A DNA stretch of 64,000 nucleotides from Roseivirga seohaensis (GCF_001592945.1 NZ_LRPB01000048.1:1-64000); one strand, 5' to 3'. Shown: positions 27,728 through 36,058, numbered from the stretch's first letter. Notes: generated by a model not told the origin, from the sequence alone. Translations and numbers: made by a program.

Positions 27728-28708
27728 CTAAACAGCCACCTCCACCTTAGCGTATTTATTCCGATACTCAATCGGTGTTAGCCCCGTGATTTTCTTAAAC
27801 ACATTGCGGAAAGCTTTGGTATCGGTATAGCCCACATCAAACATCACTTCATTGATGTTTTTTCGGCTGGATTCAAAACTGCGTTTGGCCGCTTCAATCT
27901 TGATCCGTTGAAGGTATTCCAACACCGTATTCCCAGTGGACTGTTTAAACCTACGCTCAAAACTTCTTCGACTTACCGCTACATGATTGGCCACTTCGTC
28001 TACTGATATTCTCTCTTGAAAATGCGCTTCTAAATATTGTTGAGCTAGCTTCACCGCTTCATCATTATGATCTTTCTGTCCATTGAAAATAGCAAAGGAA
28101 GATTGACTGCTTCTATCGATGTCTATCGCAAAATATTTGGAGGCTAGAATAGCAGTATCGCGGTCGGTGTACTTTTCCAGAATATAAAGCAGCAAATTCC
28201 AATAGGAGTTGGCACCACCGCTAGAATAGATTCCTTTCTCTTCAGTAATAATGCTTCCATCCATGATTTCTACATCCGGGAAAGTCTCTCGGAACTCGTT
28301 ATAATAGGCCCAATGGGTAGAGCATTTCTTATCTTTTAACAAACCTGTGGAAGCCAATAGAAATGCCCCAACACACAGCGAAGCCACTTCTGCCCCGTTG
28401 TTATGCTGCTCAATAATCCATGGAATTGCTTCTTGATTTACCTCCACGGCATTTTTCATATCACCAAAAAGCGCAGGAATAATGATCAAGTCAGTTTGTT
28501 TCACTTCACCAATCAACTTGTCGGCATGAACGGAAAAAACGCCTCCGTGAAGCCTCACTTCTTTAGTTAATGCCACCAATTGCACATTGAATAGTGGTGC
28601 TTTACCTGCCGCTTGCAAAAATTGATTGGCTGCAGTGAACATATAGCGAGGGTCGGCCACAGCCTCCATTACAGACGACTCTGGAACAAATATGGAAACG
28701 GTTTTCAT
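27728..28708 (-). CDS. GlxA family transcriptional regulator (DJ-1/PfpI plus AraC HTH)
   Basis: The 326-residue protein has an N-terminal DJ-1/PfpI amidotransferase-like domain (about 1-190) with the nucleophile-elbow Cys in SLCVGAFLLASTG, and a C-terminal AraC/XylS DNA-binding domain (about 220-320; VANHVAVSRRSFERRFKQST and VMFDVGYTDTKAFRNVFKK). The DJ-1 domain usually senses ligands rather than acting as an enzyme. The gene is divergent from the small-gene cluster at 28833-33126 across a 124-bp gap, so it is a natural candidate for its regulator; that link is inferred. Confidence 0.9.
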   Translation of the reverse strand: MKTVSIFVPESSVMEAVADPRYMFTAANQFLQAAGKAPLFNVQLVALTKEVRLHGGVFSVHADKLIGEVKQTDLIIIPALFGDMKNAVEVNQEAIPWIIEQHNNGAEVASLCVGAFLLASTGLLKDKKCSTHWAYYNEFRETFPDVEIMDGSIITEEKGIYSSGGANSYWNLLLYILEKYTDRDTAILASKYFAIDIDRSSQSSFAIFNGQKDHNDEAVKLAQQYLEAHFQERISVDEVANHVAVSRRSFERRFKQSTGNTVLEYLQRIKIEAAKRSFESSRKNINEVMFDVGYTDTKAFRNVFKKITGLTPIEYRNKYAKVEVAV

Positions 28709-28832
28709 ACCTAAATGTAAATCAAAAGTTTGGCGGAATCAACCCCATAAAGTGTCGGCATCTCCCCACTTACATGTAAAAGCAAATTCAGACATTTGTA
28801 GAGTAACCTGTTGAAAACCTTAACATAAAAAC

Positions 28833-29243
28833 ATGGAAAAGATCACGATTAAAGCAACCGTAAATGCGCCTATTGCTAAAGTTTGGAATTTCTGGGGAGC
28901 ACCAGAACACATTTCGAAATGGTGCCAAGCATCTGACGATTGGCATGCTCCCAGCGCTGAAAACGACCTAAGAACAGGCGGCAAATTCACCACCAGAATG
29001 GAAGCCAAAGATGGTAGTTTCGGTTTCGATTTTGGCGGAATTTATGATGAAGTAATCGAGCATCAACTGATTGCTTATACCATGGAAGATGGCAGAACCG
29101 TGAAAATTACTTTTGAAGAAAAAGAAGGCGTTACTGAAATCATTGAAACCTTTGATCCGGAAAGCGAGAACCCAGTTGAGATGCAGCGCGATGGATGGCA
29201 GGCCATCTTAGATAACTTTAAGGCTTACACGGAGAGAAATTGA
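28833..29243 (+). CDS. SRPBCC (AHSA1-like) family protein
   Basis: The 136-residue protein is a complete SRPBCC/START-like fold of the AHA1 C-terminal type: VNAPIAKVWNFWGAPEHISKW at the N-terminus, GGKFTTRMEAKDG in the middle and MQRDGWQAILDNFKAY on the final helix. These proteins bind hydrophobic ligands or client proteins; no enzymatic motif is visible. It is the first gene of a plus-strand run, with a 10-bp gap to a VOC gene and a divergent GlxA-like regulator upstream. Confidence 0.88.
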   Translation: MEKITIKATVNAPIAKVWNFWGAPEHISKWCQASDDWHAPSAENDLRTGGKFTTRMEAKDGSFGFDFGGIYDEVIEHQLIAYTMEDGRTVKITFEEKEGVTEIIETFDPESENPVEMQRDGWQAILDNFKAYTERN

Positions 29244-29253
29244 AATTATATTA

Positions 29254-29682
29254 ATGACTATGCAGAATCAAATTTATCCTTGCCTTTGGTTTGATGGACA
29301 AGCCAAAGAAGCAGCAGATTTTTACTGCACGATTTTCAAAGATTCAAAAATAACAAATGACACCCCTATGGTGGTAAACTTTGAAATCAACGGAAAAAAA
29401 TTCATGGGTTTAAATGGCGGACCCAAATATAAATTTTCACCAGCAACTTCATTTGTGATAGAATGCGAAACTCAAGAGGAAATTGATTTCTATTGGGAGA
29501 AGTTAGGAAAAGGTGGCCAATACAATCAATGTGGGTGGCTTGATGATCAATTTGGAGTGTCTTGGCAAATTGTTCCTGTTATCCTTAACAAACTTATGAG
29601 CGATCCTGAAAAATCAGAAAGAGTGGTTGAGGCATTTTTGAAAATGTCAAAATTCGAAATACAAACACTAATTGATGCCTAA
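29254..29682 (+). CDS. VOC / PhnB-like (3-demethylubiquinone methyltransferase-like) protein
   Basis: The 142-residue protein is a glyoxalase-fold member of the PhnB group: IYPCLWFDGQAKEAADFYCT, FEINGKKFMGLNGGP, and CGWLDDQFGVSWQIVP near the C-terminus. The family name refers to a sequence match, not a proven methyltransferase. It is the first of four VOC genes in the cluster; gap 10 bp from the SRPBCC gene and 9 bp to the next VOC gene. A second ATG two codons in (29260) is an equally possible start. Confidence 0.88.
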   Translation: MTMQNQIYPCLWFDGQAKEAADFYCTIFKDSKITNDTPMVVNFEINGKKFMGLNGGPKYKFSPATSFVIECETQEEIDFYWEKLGKGGQYNQCGWLDDQFGVSWQIVPVILNKLMSDPEKSERVVEAFLKMSKFEIQTLIDA

Positions 29683-29691
29683 CTCTATAAA

Positions 29692-30099
29692 ATGACTAGG
29701 ATTAGCCCCTTTTTAACCTTCAATGGCAATTGTCGCGAGGCCATGACTTTCTATCATAATTGTTTTGGTGGCGAAATTCAATTCCAAACCATTGGCGACT
29801 CTCCGTTGGGCAAGAAATTGAGTTCAGAAATACAGGAATACATTCTACATGCTTCCATTTCAACAAAGCATTTCACGATGATGGGAACAGACATGATTGA
29901 AGAACAAGGTTTAATGCAAGGTAATGCGGTTTCTATTTGGGTAGAATGCATGAGCAAAAATGAGCTGTATACTTACTATCACAAACTTGCAGAAAAAGGT
30001 GAAGCTCGCCAGCCCATTGAACAAACCTTTTCGGGTGCATTATTGGGCGGGCTTGTCGATAAATTCGGAAAGCATTGGCTATTTCATTGGAGAACATAA
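29692..30099 (+). CDS. VOC / PhnB-like protein
   Basis: The 135-residue protein has the PhnB-like pattern: ISPFLTFNGNCREAMTFYHN, ASISTKHFTMMGTDM in the middle, and GGLVDKFGKHWLFHW at the C-terminus. It is a paralogue of the neighbouring VOC proteins rather than a close copy. Metal ligands are not certain. It lies nine bases after the first VOC gene and is followed by a longer gap (93 or 129 bp depending on the next start). Confidence 0.87.
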   Translation: MTRISPFLTFNGNCREAMTFYHNCFGGEIQFQTIGDSPLGKKLSSEIQEYILHASISTKHFTMMGTDMIEEQGLMQGNAVSIWVECMSKNELYTYYHKLAEKGEARQPIEQTFSGALLGGLVDKFGKHWLFHWRT

Positions 30100-30228
30100 A
30101 CGCTAAAAACATTATACATCTCTGTCGCAATCAGCCCTTTACAATGGCGGATATACACCTCCATAAACTCATTTTATGTAAGCAAATTTGTAATGAATCA
30201 ACAAAAACTAACCTCAAATAACAGTATT

Positions 30229-30603
30229 ATGAAAAAGAGCAAAATCATCTTCTGGAGCACCACCATTCTTATCTTTCTATTCGAAGGTGTAATGCCCGCC
30301 CTTACTTCGCAAACCGAACTGGCCAAAGAAGGAATCCGCCATTTGGGCTACCCCGATTACTTTGGCATAATGCTTACCGTGTTTAAAGTGCTGGGTTCAT
30401 TGGTACTAATTATTCCAGCCGTGCCCAAGCGTGTAAAAGAGTGGGCCTATGCTGGCTTTGCCATTGACTTTATTTCAGCATTTGTCAGCCTTGCTGTAGT
30501 GGATGGATTCGGTTTGGCCTTACTTTTACCTTTAATATTTATGGTTGCGTTAGTGCTTTCTTATATTCATTATCATAAATTGAATCCAGAAATAAAAGGT
30601 TAA
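30229..30603 (+). CDS. DoxX-like family membrane protein
   Basis: The protein has about 124 residues from the start at 30229, chosen because MKKSKIIFWSTTILIFLFEG begins a clean membrane segment; an in-frame ATG at 30193 would add 12 polar residues. Four membrane helices are visible (about 7-25, 48-66, 73-92 and 98-115). The sequence matches DoxX-like inner-membrane proteins, for example KEGIRHLGYPDYFGIMLTVF. Their function is mostly unknown; some act in thiol or redox balance. It lies inside the small-gene cluster. Confidence 0.82.
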   Translation: MKKSKIIFWSTTILIFLFEGVMPALTSQTELAKEGIRHLGYPDYFGIMLTVFKVLGSLVLIIPAVPKRVKEWAYAGFAIDFISAFVSLAVVDGFGLALLLPLIFMVALVLSYIHYHKLNPEIKG

Positions 30604-30624
30604 AGCATTAATAGCAAACTGTTT

Positions 30625-30837
30625 ATGATCGAAGTTTTTGCTACAAATATTACGAGTGAGGGAAAAGCAAAAAGGATTCTAACTCAAATTGAAGAAATTT
30701 TTCCAGCCTATATAGCCAACTTCGATTTGGAAGATTGTGATAAAATTCTTCGTATCGAAACCCTTGAAGCCATCATTGACACGAAATCTATTATTCGTCT
30801 TGTAACCGAAATGAATGGCCAAGCTTCACTTTTATAA
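30625..30837 (+). CDS. Conserved small protein of unknown function
   Basis: This 70-residue protein, starting MIEVFATNITSEGKAKRIL, has the look of a ferredoxin-like beta-alpha-beta fold similar in outline to heavy-metal-associated domains, but it lacks the CxxC metal motif. FDLEDCDKILRIE is a conserved-looking core. I recall similar short proteins in other Bacteroidota, without known function. Gap of 21 bp from the DoxX gene and six to the next one support co-transcription. Confidence 0.65.
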   Translation: MIEVFATNITSEGKAKRILTQIEEIFPAYIANFDLEDCDKILRIETLEAIIDTKSIIRLVTEMNGQASLL

Positions 30838-30843
30838 TCTCAA

Positions 30844-31143
30844 ATGGCTACAGAAAAGGAAAAACAGTTACGAACGTGCCTCAAAGGACATGAATACTAC
30901 AAAAGCAGCGATTGCCCTACCTGCCCTATTTGTGAGGCAGAAAGAAAACCAACAACTGGATTTCTATCACTAATTAGCGCTCCCGCAAGAAGGGCTTTGG
31001 AAGCACATGGGATTTCCAGTTTAAAGCAACTATCTGAATACAGAGAAAAAGAAATATCAACGTTTCACGGCATTGGTCCAAAGGTCATATCTATTTTAAA
31101 AGAGGCCTTAACAGAAAATAACTTACAGTTTAAAGCAAATTAA
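30844..31143 (+). CDS. Small zinc-ribbon plus helix-hairpin-helix (RNAP alpha CTD-like) protein
   Basis: This 99-residue protein has an N-terminal zinc-ribbon-like segment with Cys spacings CLKGHEYYKSSDCPTCPICE and a C-terminal helix-hairpin-helix module (about 48-95, ARRALEAHGISSLKQLSEY and HGIGPKVISILKEAL) that resembles the C-terminal domain of the RNA polymerase alpha subunit and similar DNA-binding folds. It could bind DNA or RNA. The combination in such a short protein amid VOC genes is uncommon in my experience, and no target is known. Confidence 0.75.
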   Translation: MATEKEKQLRTCLKGHEYYKSSDCPTCPICEAERKPTTGFLSLISAPARRALEAHGISSLKQLSEYREKEISTFHGIGPKVISILKEALTENNLQFKAN

Positions 31144-31167
31144 AACCAACATCAAGAACTTAAAATT

Positions 31168-31608
31168 ATGGCATCAGTAAGCACTTATCTTAATTTTTCT
31201 CGCAATACCGAAGAAGCATTCAATTTTTACAAATCCGTTTTTGGTGGAGAGTTTTTCGGAGAAGGTATTATGCGTTTTGGCGACATTCCAGCACAAGAAG
31301 GAATGCCTCCAATGGCCGAAGAAGACAAAAACCTAGTAATGCATGTGGAATTACGAATTTTAGATTGTCACACCTTAATGGGTACAGACGCACCTGAAAG
31401 CATGGGTTTCAATGTGAATTTTGGGAACAATAGCTACATTAACCTTCAGCCCGACACTAGAAAGGAAACAAAAAAGCTCTTCGATGCGCTTTCAAATGGC
31501 GGAAAAGTAACCCAAGAGCTAGAAGAGATGTTTTGGGGCGACTATTACGGAAGCTGTACCGACAAGTTTGGAGTGCAATGGATGTTCAATTGTGGTGAAA
31601 AGGCGTAA
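31168..31608 (+). CDS. VOC / PhnB-like protein
   Basis: The 146-residue protein is a third PhnB-like VOC member in the cluster: TYLNFSRNTEEAFNFYKSVF at the N-terminus, MHVELRILDCHTLMGTDAPE in the middle, and GDYYGSCTDKFGVQWMFNCG at the C-terminus. This shape matches the Bacteroidota VOC subfamily found beside AHSA1 proteins. No substrate can be deduced. It is preceded by a 24-bp gap and followed by 15 bp. Confidence 0.87.
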   Translation: MASVSTYLNFSRNTEEAFNFYKSVFGGEFFGEGIMRFGDIPAQEGMPPMAEEDKNLVMHVELRILDCHTLMGTDAPESMGFNVNFGNNSYINLQPDTRKETKKLFDALSNGGKVTQELEEMFWGDYYGSCTDKFGVQWMFNCGEKA

Positions 31609-31623
31609 GTCAAATTTCCCATC

Positions 31624-31989
31624 ATGACTGATCACAACAAAGAGATTGCAATAGCCTTTTCCAAAGGTGAATTCAGCTCGGTATATGATAAACTGGCGAA
31701 TAATATTGAATGGAATATTGTGGGTGAAAGGTTATTAAAAGGAAAAGAAGAGGTGATTGCCTATTGCCAGAAAACAGCTCAGTATTTTTCGGAAGTCAGT
31801 ACTGACTTCCGTTTAAAAAGCATCGTTGCAGAAGGCAATCATGTAATGATTAACGGAACAGCTGAATTCATCGGTAAATCAAACAAATCCACTTATATTT
31901 CTTCATGCGATGTGTATTCCTTTAAAGAGAATAAACTTCAAGAAATCACTTCTTACTGCATAAAAACAAACAAAACAGAAACACAATGA
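31624..31989 (+). CDS. SnoaL-like / NTF2 fold protein
   Basis: The 121-residue protein has the cone-like alpha+beta-barrel pattern of the SnoaL/NTF2 family: EIAIAFSKGEFSSVYDKLAN, NIEWNIVGERLLKGKEEVIAY and a final YISSCDVYSFKENKLQEITS strand pair. Such folds serve as isomerases, hydrolases or ligand-binding proteins; active-site residues cannot be matched. Its end overlaps the start of the next VOC gene by four bases (ATGA), so they are translationally coupled. Confidence 0.8.
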   Translation: MTDHNKEIAIAFSKGEFSSVYDKLANNIEWNIVGERLLKGKEEVIAYCQKTAQYFSEVSTDFRLKSIVAEGNHVMINGTAEFIGKSNKSTYISSCDVYSFKENKLQEITSYCIKTNKTETQ

Positions 31990-32360
31990 AAATTCCTGAA
32001 GGACACCAATCTGTAATGCCTTACCTCATTTTACCAGAGGCAGAGAATTTTAGCGAATTCGCAAAGCAGGTTTTTGATGCGAAAGTAAGCTTAACTAGGC
32101 TGCGCGAAGATGAAAAAACGATCATGCATTCTGAATTAATAGTCGGCAACAGTACAATCATGTTTGCTGGGGCTACGGAGCAATTTTCTCCCCAAACCGC
32201 AAACCTTTTTGTTTATGTAAATAACGCAGACGAAACCTATAAAAAAGCACTAGACAATGGTGCTTCTTCTGTGATGGGCTTATCGGACCAAGATTACGGA
32301 AGAACCTGTGGAGTTTCAGATCCCTTTGGCAATACTTGGTGGATTACATCTGTACATTAG
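31986..32360 (+). CDS. VOC family protein (glyoxalase fold)
   Basis: The 124-residue protein starts MKIPEGHQSVMPYLILPEAE and ends with the VOC signature YGRTCGVSDPFGNTWWITS, typical of the PhnB/YdeN-like branch. It contains MHSELIVGNSTIMFAGATEQ. It is the fourth VOC protein of this cluster. It overlaps the SnoaL-like gene by four bases, so both proteins are likely made together. Confidence 0.86.
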   Translation: MKIPEGHQSVMPYLILPEAENFSEFAKQVFDAKVSLTRLREDEKTIMHSELIVGNSTIMFAGATEQFSPQTANLFVYVNNADETYKKALDNGASSVMGLSDQDYGRTCGVSDPFGNTWWITSVH

Positions 32361-32370
32361 TTAAGTTTTC

Positions 32371-32727
32371 ATGAAGCAATCCATAGAAGTTGACCAATAC
32401 ATCTCAGGCTTTTCGGATGAAGTATCATCTGTTCTTTCAAAAATCAGAACCCTTATTCAGCAAGCAGTCCCTAATGCAGAAGAATGCATAAGCTATGGTA
32501 TTCCTACTTTTAAGTTAAATGGAAAAAGCTTAGTGCATTTTGCAGCCTACAAAAAACACATAGGGTTTTATGCTACACTTACTGGTCATACTGAATTTGC
32601 AAAAGAGCTGTCGCAATACAAGCAAGGCAAAGGGTCTGTTCAATTTCCGTTAAGCCAACCTATGCCCCTTAACCTAATTAAGCGAATTGTAGAATTTAGG
32701 ATGAAAGAAGTGCTTAAGACAAATTAA
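32371..32727 (+). CDS. DUF1801 family protein (iron chaperone Fra-like fold)
   Basis: The 118-residue protein matches the DUF1801/YdhG group: VDQYISGFSDEVSSVLSKIR, CISYGIPTFKLNGKSLVHF and GKGSVQFPLSQPMPLNLIKR. A member in Bacillus (Fra, frataxin-like) helps load iron, but most DUF1801 proteins are not studied. It follows the VOC gene by 10 bp and precedes the thioesterase by six bp. Confidence 0.85.
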   Translation: MKQSIEVDQYISGFSDEVSSVLSKIRTLIQQAVPNAEECISYGIPTFKLNGKSLVHFAAYKKHIGFYATLTGHTEFAKELSQYKQGKGSVQFPLSQPMPLNLIKRIVEFRMKEVLKTN

Positions 32728-32733
32728 AGACAA

Positions 32734-33126
32734 ATGCCTGCTATTTTTGAATCTACTTTTGAAGTAACTGCTGCCGACTTGGACGCCATGCAGCATGTGA
32801 ATAACGTACGCTATTTACAGTGGGTGCAAGATGTTTCTGAAGCTGCTTGGACACAAACCGCGAAACCAGAATGGCTAGAACAATACAAATGGGTGGCTAT
32901 TAATCATTTTATAGAATACAAGAAACCCGCATTTTTAGGTGATCAAATCCAGATCAAAACACACGTAAACGAACACACTGGAGTAAAAAGTAATCGACTG
33001 GTACGTGTATTCAATGCCACCACAGGCGACCTACTCATGCAATCTAGCTCTTGGTGGTGTATGATTGACGCCAACAGCCTAAAACCCACCCGAATCCCAA
33101 AAGAAGTTACAGAGGCTTTTGTGTGA
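32734..33126 (+). CDS. Acyl-CoA thioesterase (4HBT hotdog family)
   Basis: The 130-residue protein is a hotdog-fold thioesterase of the YbgC/4-hydroxybenzoyl-CoA thioesterase group. It has VTAADLDAMQHVNNVRYLQW with the catalytic-type Asp and the HVNN helix start, then HFIEYKKPAFLGDQIQIKTH and SSWWCMIDANSLKPTRIP. It hydrolyses acyl-CoA thioesters; chain length is unknown. It is the last gene of the cluster, six bp after DUF1801, and is followed directly by palindromic repeats. Confidence 0.87.
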   Translation: MPAIFESTFEVTAADLDAMQHVNNVRYLQWVQDVSEAAWTQTAKPEWLEQYKWVAINHFIEYKKPAFLGDQIQIKTHVNEHTGVKSNRLVRVFNATTGDLLMQSSSWWCMIDANSLKPTRIPKEVTEAFV

Positions 33127-33157
33127 CTAGTTACTTTGAATCTCCATTCCAGGCGGT

Positions 33158-33306
33158 TATTGCGAGCCTGCATGCCGCAGGTATGAAACAAACCATGCGA
33201 TAGCACTGGGTTGTGACGAAGCAATCTCTAGCTTTGCTGTTCATCATTGAGATTGCTTCACGCAAGCAGCGCTGCTACGAAAAACTTTGGCAGGTTCACA
33301 ATGACG
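33158..33306. repeat. Dispersed palindromic repeat, degenerate copy 1
   Basis: Inner arms GTGACGAAGCAATCTC (33213-33228) and GAGATTGCTTCAC (33249-33261) are inverted. The outer arms, TTATTGCGAG on the left and CACAATGACG on the right, are eroded. Between them lies TGCTGTTCATC-like loop DNA. It belongs to the same family as 33391-33525, 37977-38173 and 54591-54715. Confidence 0.75.
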
Positions 33307-33390
33307 ATCAATACAGGCATATTCACTTAATAATTGACCAAACTAATTATTACGCTTAAGAGTAAATCACCACAAAAAGCCAAATCGGAG

Positions 33391-33525
33391 TGTCATTGCG
33401 AGAAATAAGCGTTGCACTAGCAAAAGCTTATGACGAAGCAATCTTAAGGATTCGTCAACTTGGTGGTGAGATTGCTTCACGCTTGCTCTTTCACTTCGAT
33501 GTACATTTGCAGGTTCGCAATGACG
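33391..33525. repeat. Dispersed palindromic repeat, copy 2
   Basis: The outer arms are TGTCATTGCGAG (33391-33402) and TTCGCAATGACG (33514-33525). The inner arms are TGACGAAGCAATCTT (33431-33445) and GAGATTGCTTCAC (33468-33480). It lies before the DPP-IV-like gene and is in frame with it, which makes a false 99-codon N-terminal extension possible. Confidence 0.85.
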
Positions 33526-33686
33526 AAGCTTTTAACCTTTGCGGCTACTTTGAGACCTTTGCGGTTAAGTTAGTTAACTTATCTTTAGACCATTTCTCCG
33601 CTTATCCCTTCAATAGTGAGTGTAAAATAAAGCCGTTGTATTTCAGATGCTTTGGGGTTATTATTGGCACAAACAACCTTAAATGC

Positions 33687-36002
33687 ATGAAAAAGATTTT
33701 AACCCTCCTGCTCACCCTAGCTGTTATACAGCTTTCGGCACAGCAGCACAAAGCTGATTTTAAAGCAGCGGAAAAGTTTAGCTCTGATAACTTGAGCAAA
33801 ATGCTGAAAAGCACGCGCGTTTCTCCGCAGTGGTTTAAAGACAGCGACAAATTTTGGTACACGTACACCACTACTTCTGGAAAGAAATTCTATGTGGTAG
33901 ATCCGGTAAAGAAAACCAAAACTCAAATGTTCGACAACAAGGACTTTGCAGCACAATTGAGCGAACTTACCCGCAAGCCTTGGAACCACAACGACCTTGA
34001 CTTAAAGGCTTTGAAATTAGAGGATGACAATACTACGCTTAAGTTTATGGTAGACAGTATCGACTACCATTTCAACTTAAACACCAAGGTAATTTCTAAA
34101 GGTGATTCTACAGAAAAGCGTAAGAAAAGAAACAACTGGGCTTCTTATTCTCCAGACAGCACCTACATCACTTTCGCTAAAAATCATAACCTGTATATGA
34201 TGATGGCAGACGATGCTGACTCTACCGAAATTCAGCTGACTGAAGATGGTGAAAGATGGTTTAGCTACGCTGGCGATGCTGGTGATACCACAAAAGACAA
34301 ACGTACAAGAGCGAGAGTAAGATGGTTTAAAGACGAAGCAAAATTCTTCGTTAACCGCTCTGACTCTAGAAAAGTAGAAGAGCTTTTTGTAATCAATGAG
34401 TTAAGCAATCCGAGACCAAAATTAGAGGTTTACAAATATGCCATGCCGGGCGACCAAAATGTTCCGCAAGAGCAATTAGAGATTTTCGATCCAAAAACGA
34501 GAGAGAGAATCATCGTTGATATTGACAAATACACTGACCAAACTATTAGTGCATACTTGCCAGGCGAAACTTCTGACAAGCTTTTCTTAACCCGAATGAA
34601 CCGTACAAGCGACACTCTTGATGTTAGCGTTGTAAATACAGCCAATGGTGACTTGAAAGTGTTATTCCAAGATGTAGATCACCCTTATTTCAATTGGGAT
34701 TATCAGCAATTGATTATTCTTGAAGAAGGAAAAGAATTGATCTGGTGGTCGGAAAGAACTGGCTTTGGACAGCTTTATTTATATGATGGCCAAACAGGCG
34801 CTTTGAAAAATAAAATCACCAACTCTGGTCATTTTGTGACAGGCCGCGTACAAAGCATTGATACGGTAGGAAGAAAAGTGTATTTCGAAGCTTTTGGTAA
34901 AGAAGAAGGCATCGACCCTTATTATTCCTTGATATACAAATCGAATTTTGATGGCTCAGGCTTTAAAGCCCTTTCTATTGAAAACGGTAATCATAGAATC
35001 AGCATGTCAGAATCTAATAAGTTCTACATCGATAATAACTCAGCGGTAGATGTTACCCCAACTTCAACCCTGAAAGACAACAACGGAAACGTAATTATGC
35101 AGTTAGAAACTGCTGATTTGAGTTTATTAGAGCAAGCTGGCTGGAAAAAACCGGAGCGTTTTACTATGAAAGCTGATGACGGCATTACCGACCTTTACGG
35201 TGTAATGTTCAAACCTTTCGATTTTGATTCTACGCGTCAGTACCCAATCATTTCTTATGTATACCCTGGCCCACAAGTAGAATCGTTTACGAATGATTTT
35301 ACCATTACTGGTGGTTACCAAACTGCCATGGCGCAATTGGGCTTTATTGTAGTAAGTATGGGCCACAGAGGCGGTTCGCCAATGCGTTCTAAATACTACC
35401 ACACTTACGGATGGCAGAACTTAAGAGATTATGCTTTGGCAGATGATAAGCGTGCTTTAGAACAATTGGCTGAAAGACACGAGTGGATCGACCTTGACCA
35501 TGTAGGTATTTTCGGTCACTCAGGTGGTGGGTTTATGTCGACTGCGGCTTTGCTTACCTACCCTAACTTTTATACTGCTGCGGCTTCTTCTGCCGGTAAC
35601 CACGACAACAACATTTATAATAAATGGTGGGGCGAAACGCACAATGGTGTGATTAAAAAGGAGAAAACGAAAAAAGATAAAGATGGTAACGAAACCACCA
35701 CAGTTACTTGGGATGGAAAAGTAAAAACCAACCAATCTTTAGCCAGTAATTTAAAAGGACATCTTTTACTTACTCACGGTACAATCGACAATAACGTACA
35801 TCCTGCAAATAGTATGCGTGTAGCTGACGAGCTGATGAAAGCGGGCAAACGTTTCGATTATATGCCAATTCCGGGTTCAAGGCATGGTTATGGCGGCAGC
35901 AAGAGAAGCTACTACGAAAAATTGATGTGGTATTTCTTTGCAGAGCATTTGCTAGGCGACTACAGAACCAATGTAGATATGGATTTACCTGACGGTAATT
36001 AA
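33687..36002 (+). CDS. Secreted S9 family dipeptidyl peptidase IV-like peptidase
   Basis: The start at 33687 gives the signal peptide MKKILTLLLTLAVIQLSA and a 771-residue protein; the open frame extends 99 codons further upstream only because it reads through a palindromic repeat. The N-terminal part is the DPP-IV-type beta-propeller (for example EEGKELIWWSERTGFGQLYL). The C-terminal alpha/beta hydrolase has YPIISYVYPGPQVESFTNDF, catalytic Ser about 612 in IFGHSGGGFMS, Asp in THGTIDNNVHPANS and His in GSRHGYGG. It should release N-terminal dipeptides from external peptides. A terminator follows. Confidence 0.93.
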   Translation: MKKILTLLLTLAVIQLSAQQHKADFKAAEKFSSDNLSKMLKSTRVSPQWFKDSDKFWYTYTTTSGKKFYVVDPVKKTKTQMFDNKDFAAQLSELTRKPWNHNDLDLKALKLEDDNTTLKFMVDSIDYHFNLNTKVISKGDSTEKRKKRNNWASYSPDSTYITFAKNHNLYMMMADDADSTEIQLTEDGERWFSYAGDAGDTTKDKRTRARVRWFKDEAKFFVNRSDSRKVEELFVINELSNPRPKLEVYKYAMPGDQNVPQEQLEIFDPKTRERIIVDIDKYTDQTISAYLPGETSDKLFLTRMNRTSDTLDVSVVNTANGDLKVLFQDVDHPYFNWDYQQLIILEEGKELIWWSERTGFGQLYLYDGQTGALKNKITNSGHFVTGRVQSIDTVGRKVYFEAFGKEEGIDPYYSLIYKSNFDGSGFKALSIENGNHRISMSESNKFYIDNNSAVDVTPTSTLKDNNGNVIMQLETADLSLLEQAGWKKPERFTMKADDGITDLYGVMFKPFDFDSTRQYPIISYVYPGPQVESFTNDFTITGGYQTAMAQLGFIVVSMGHRGGSPMRSKYYHTYGWQNLRDYALADDKRALEQLAERHEWIDLDHVGIFGHSGGGFMSTAALLTYPNFYTAAASSAGNHDNNIYNKWWGETHNGVIKKEKTKKDKDGNETTTVTWDGKVKTNQSLASNLKGHLLLTHGTIDNNVHPANSMRVADELMKAGKRFDYMPIPGSRHGYGGSKRSYYEKLMWYFFAEHLLGDYRTNVDMDLPDGN

Positions 36003-36027
36003 TTAGAAATAACACCTACTAAATTGA

Positions 36028-36058
36028 AAGGCCTGCGAGAAATTGCAGGTCTTTTTTT
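36028..36058 (+). terminator. Terminator after the DPP-IV-like gene
   Basis: AAGGCCTGC and GCAGGTCTT form a nine-pair stem (one G-U) around GAGAAATT, followed by TTTTTT. It lies 25 bases after the stop codon. Confidence 0.8.

Larger units (their letters stand above)
33127..33686. other. Intergenic region filled by two palindromic repeats
   Basis: This 560-bp gap separates the small-gene cluster from the DPP-IV-like gene. It contains two copies of the dispersed palindromic repeat (33158-33306 and 33391-33525). An open frame running from 33390 into the peptidase gene is an artefact of the repeat. No other gene is seen. Confidence 0.7.

Noticed and set aside
33390-33686. N-terminal 99-codon extension of the DPP-IV-like ORF
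   Set aside because: It encodes the translated palindromic repeat, and the signal peptide begins at 33687; the extension is not part of the gene.
33127-33686. CRISPR array
   Set aside because: The repeats are inverted palindromes of uneven spacing, with no direct repeats of constant spacer length and no cas genes.
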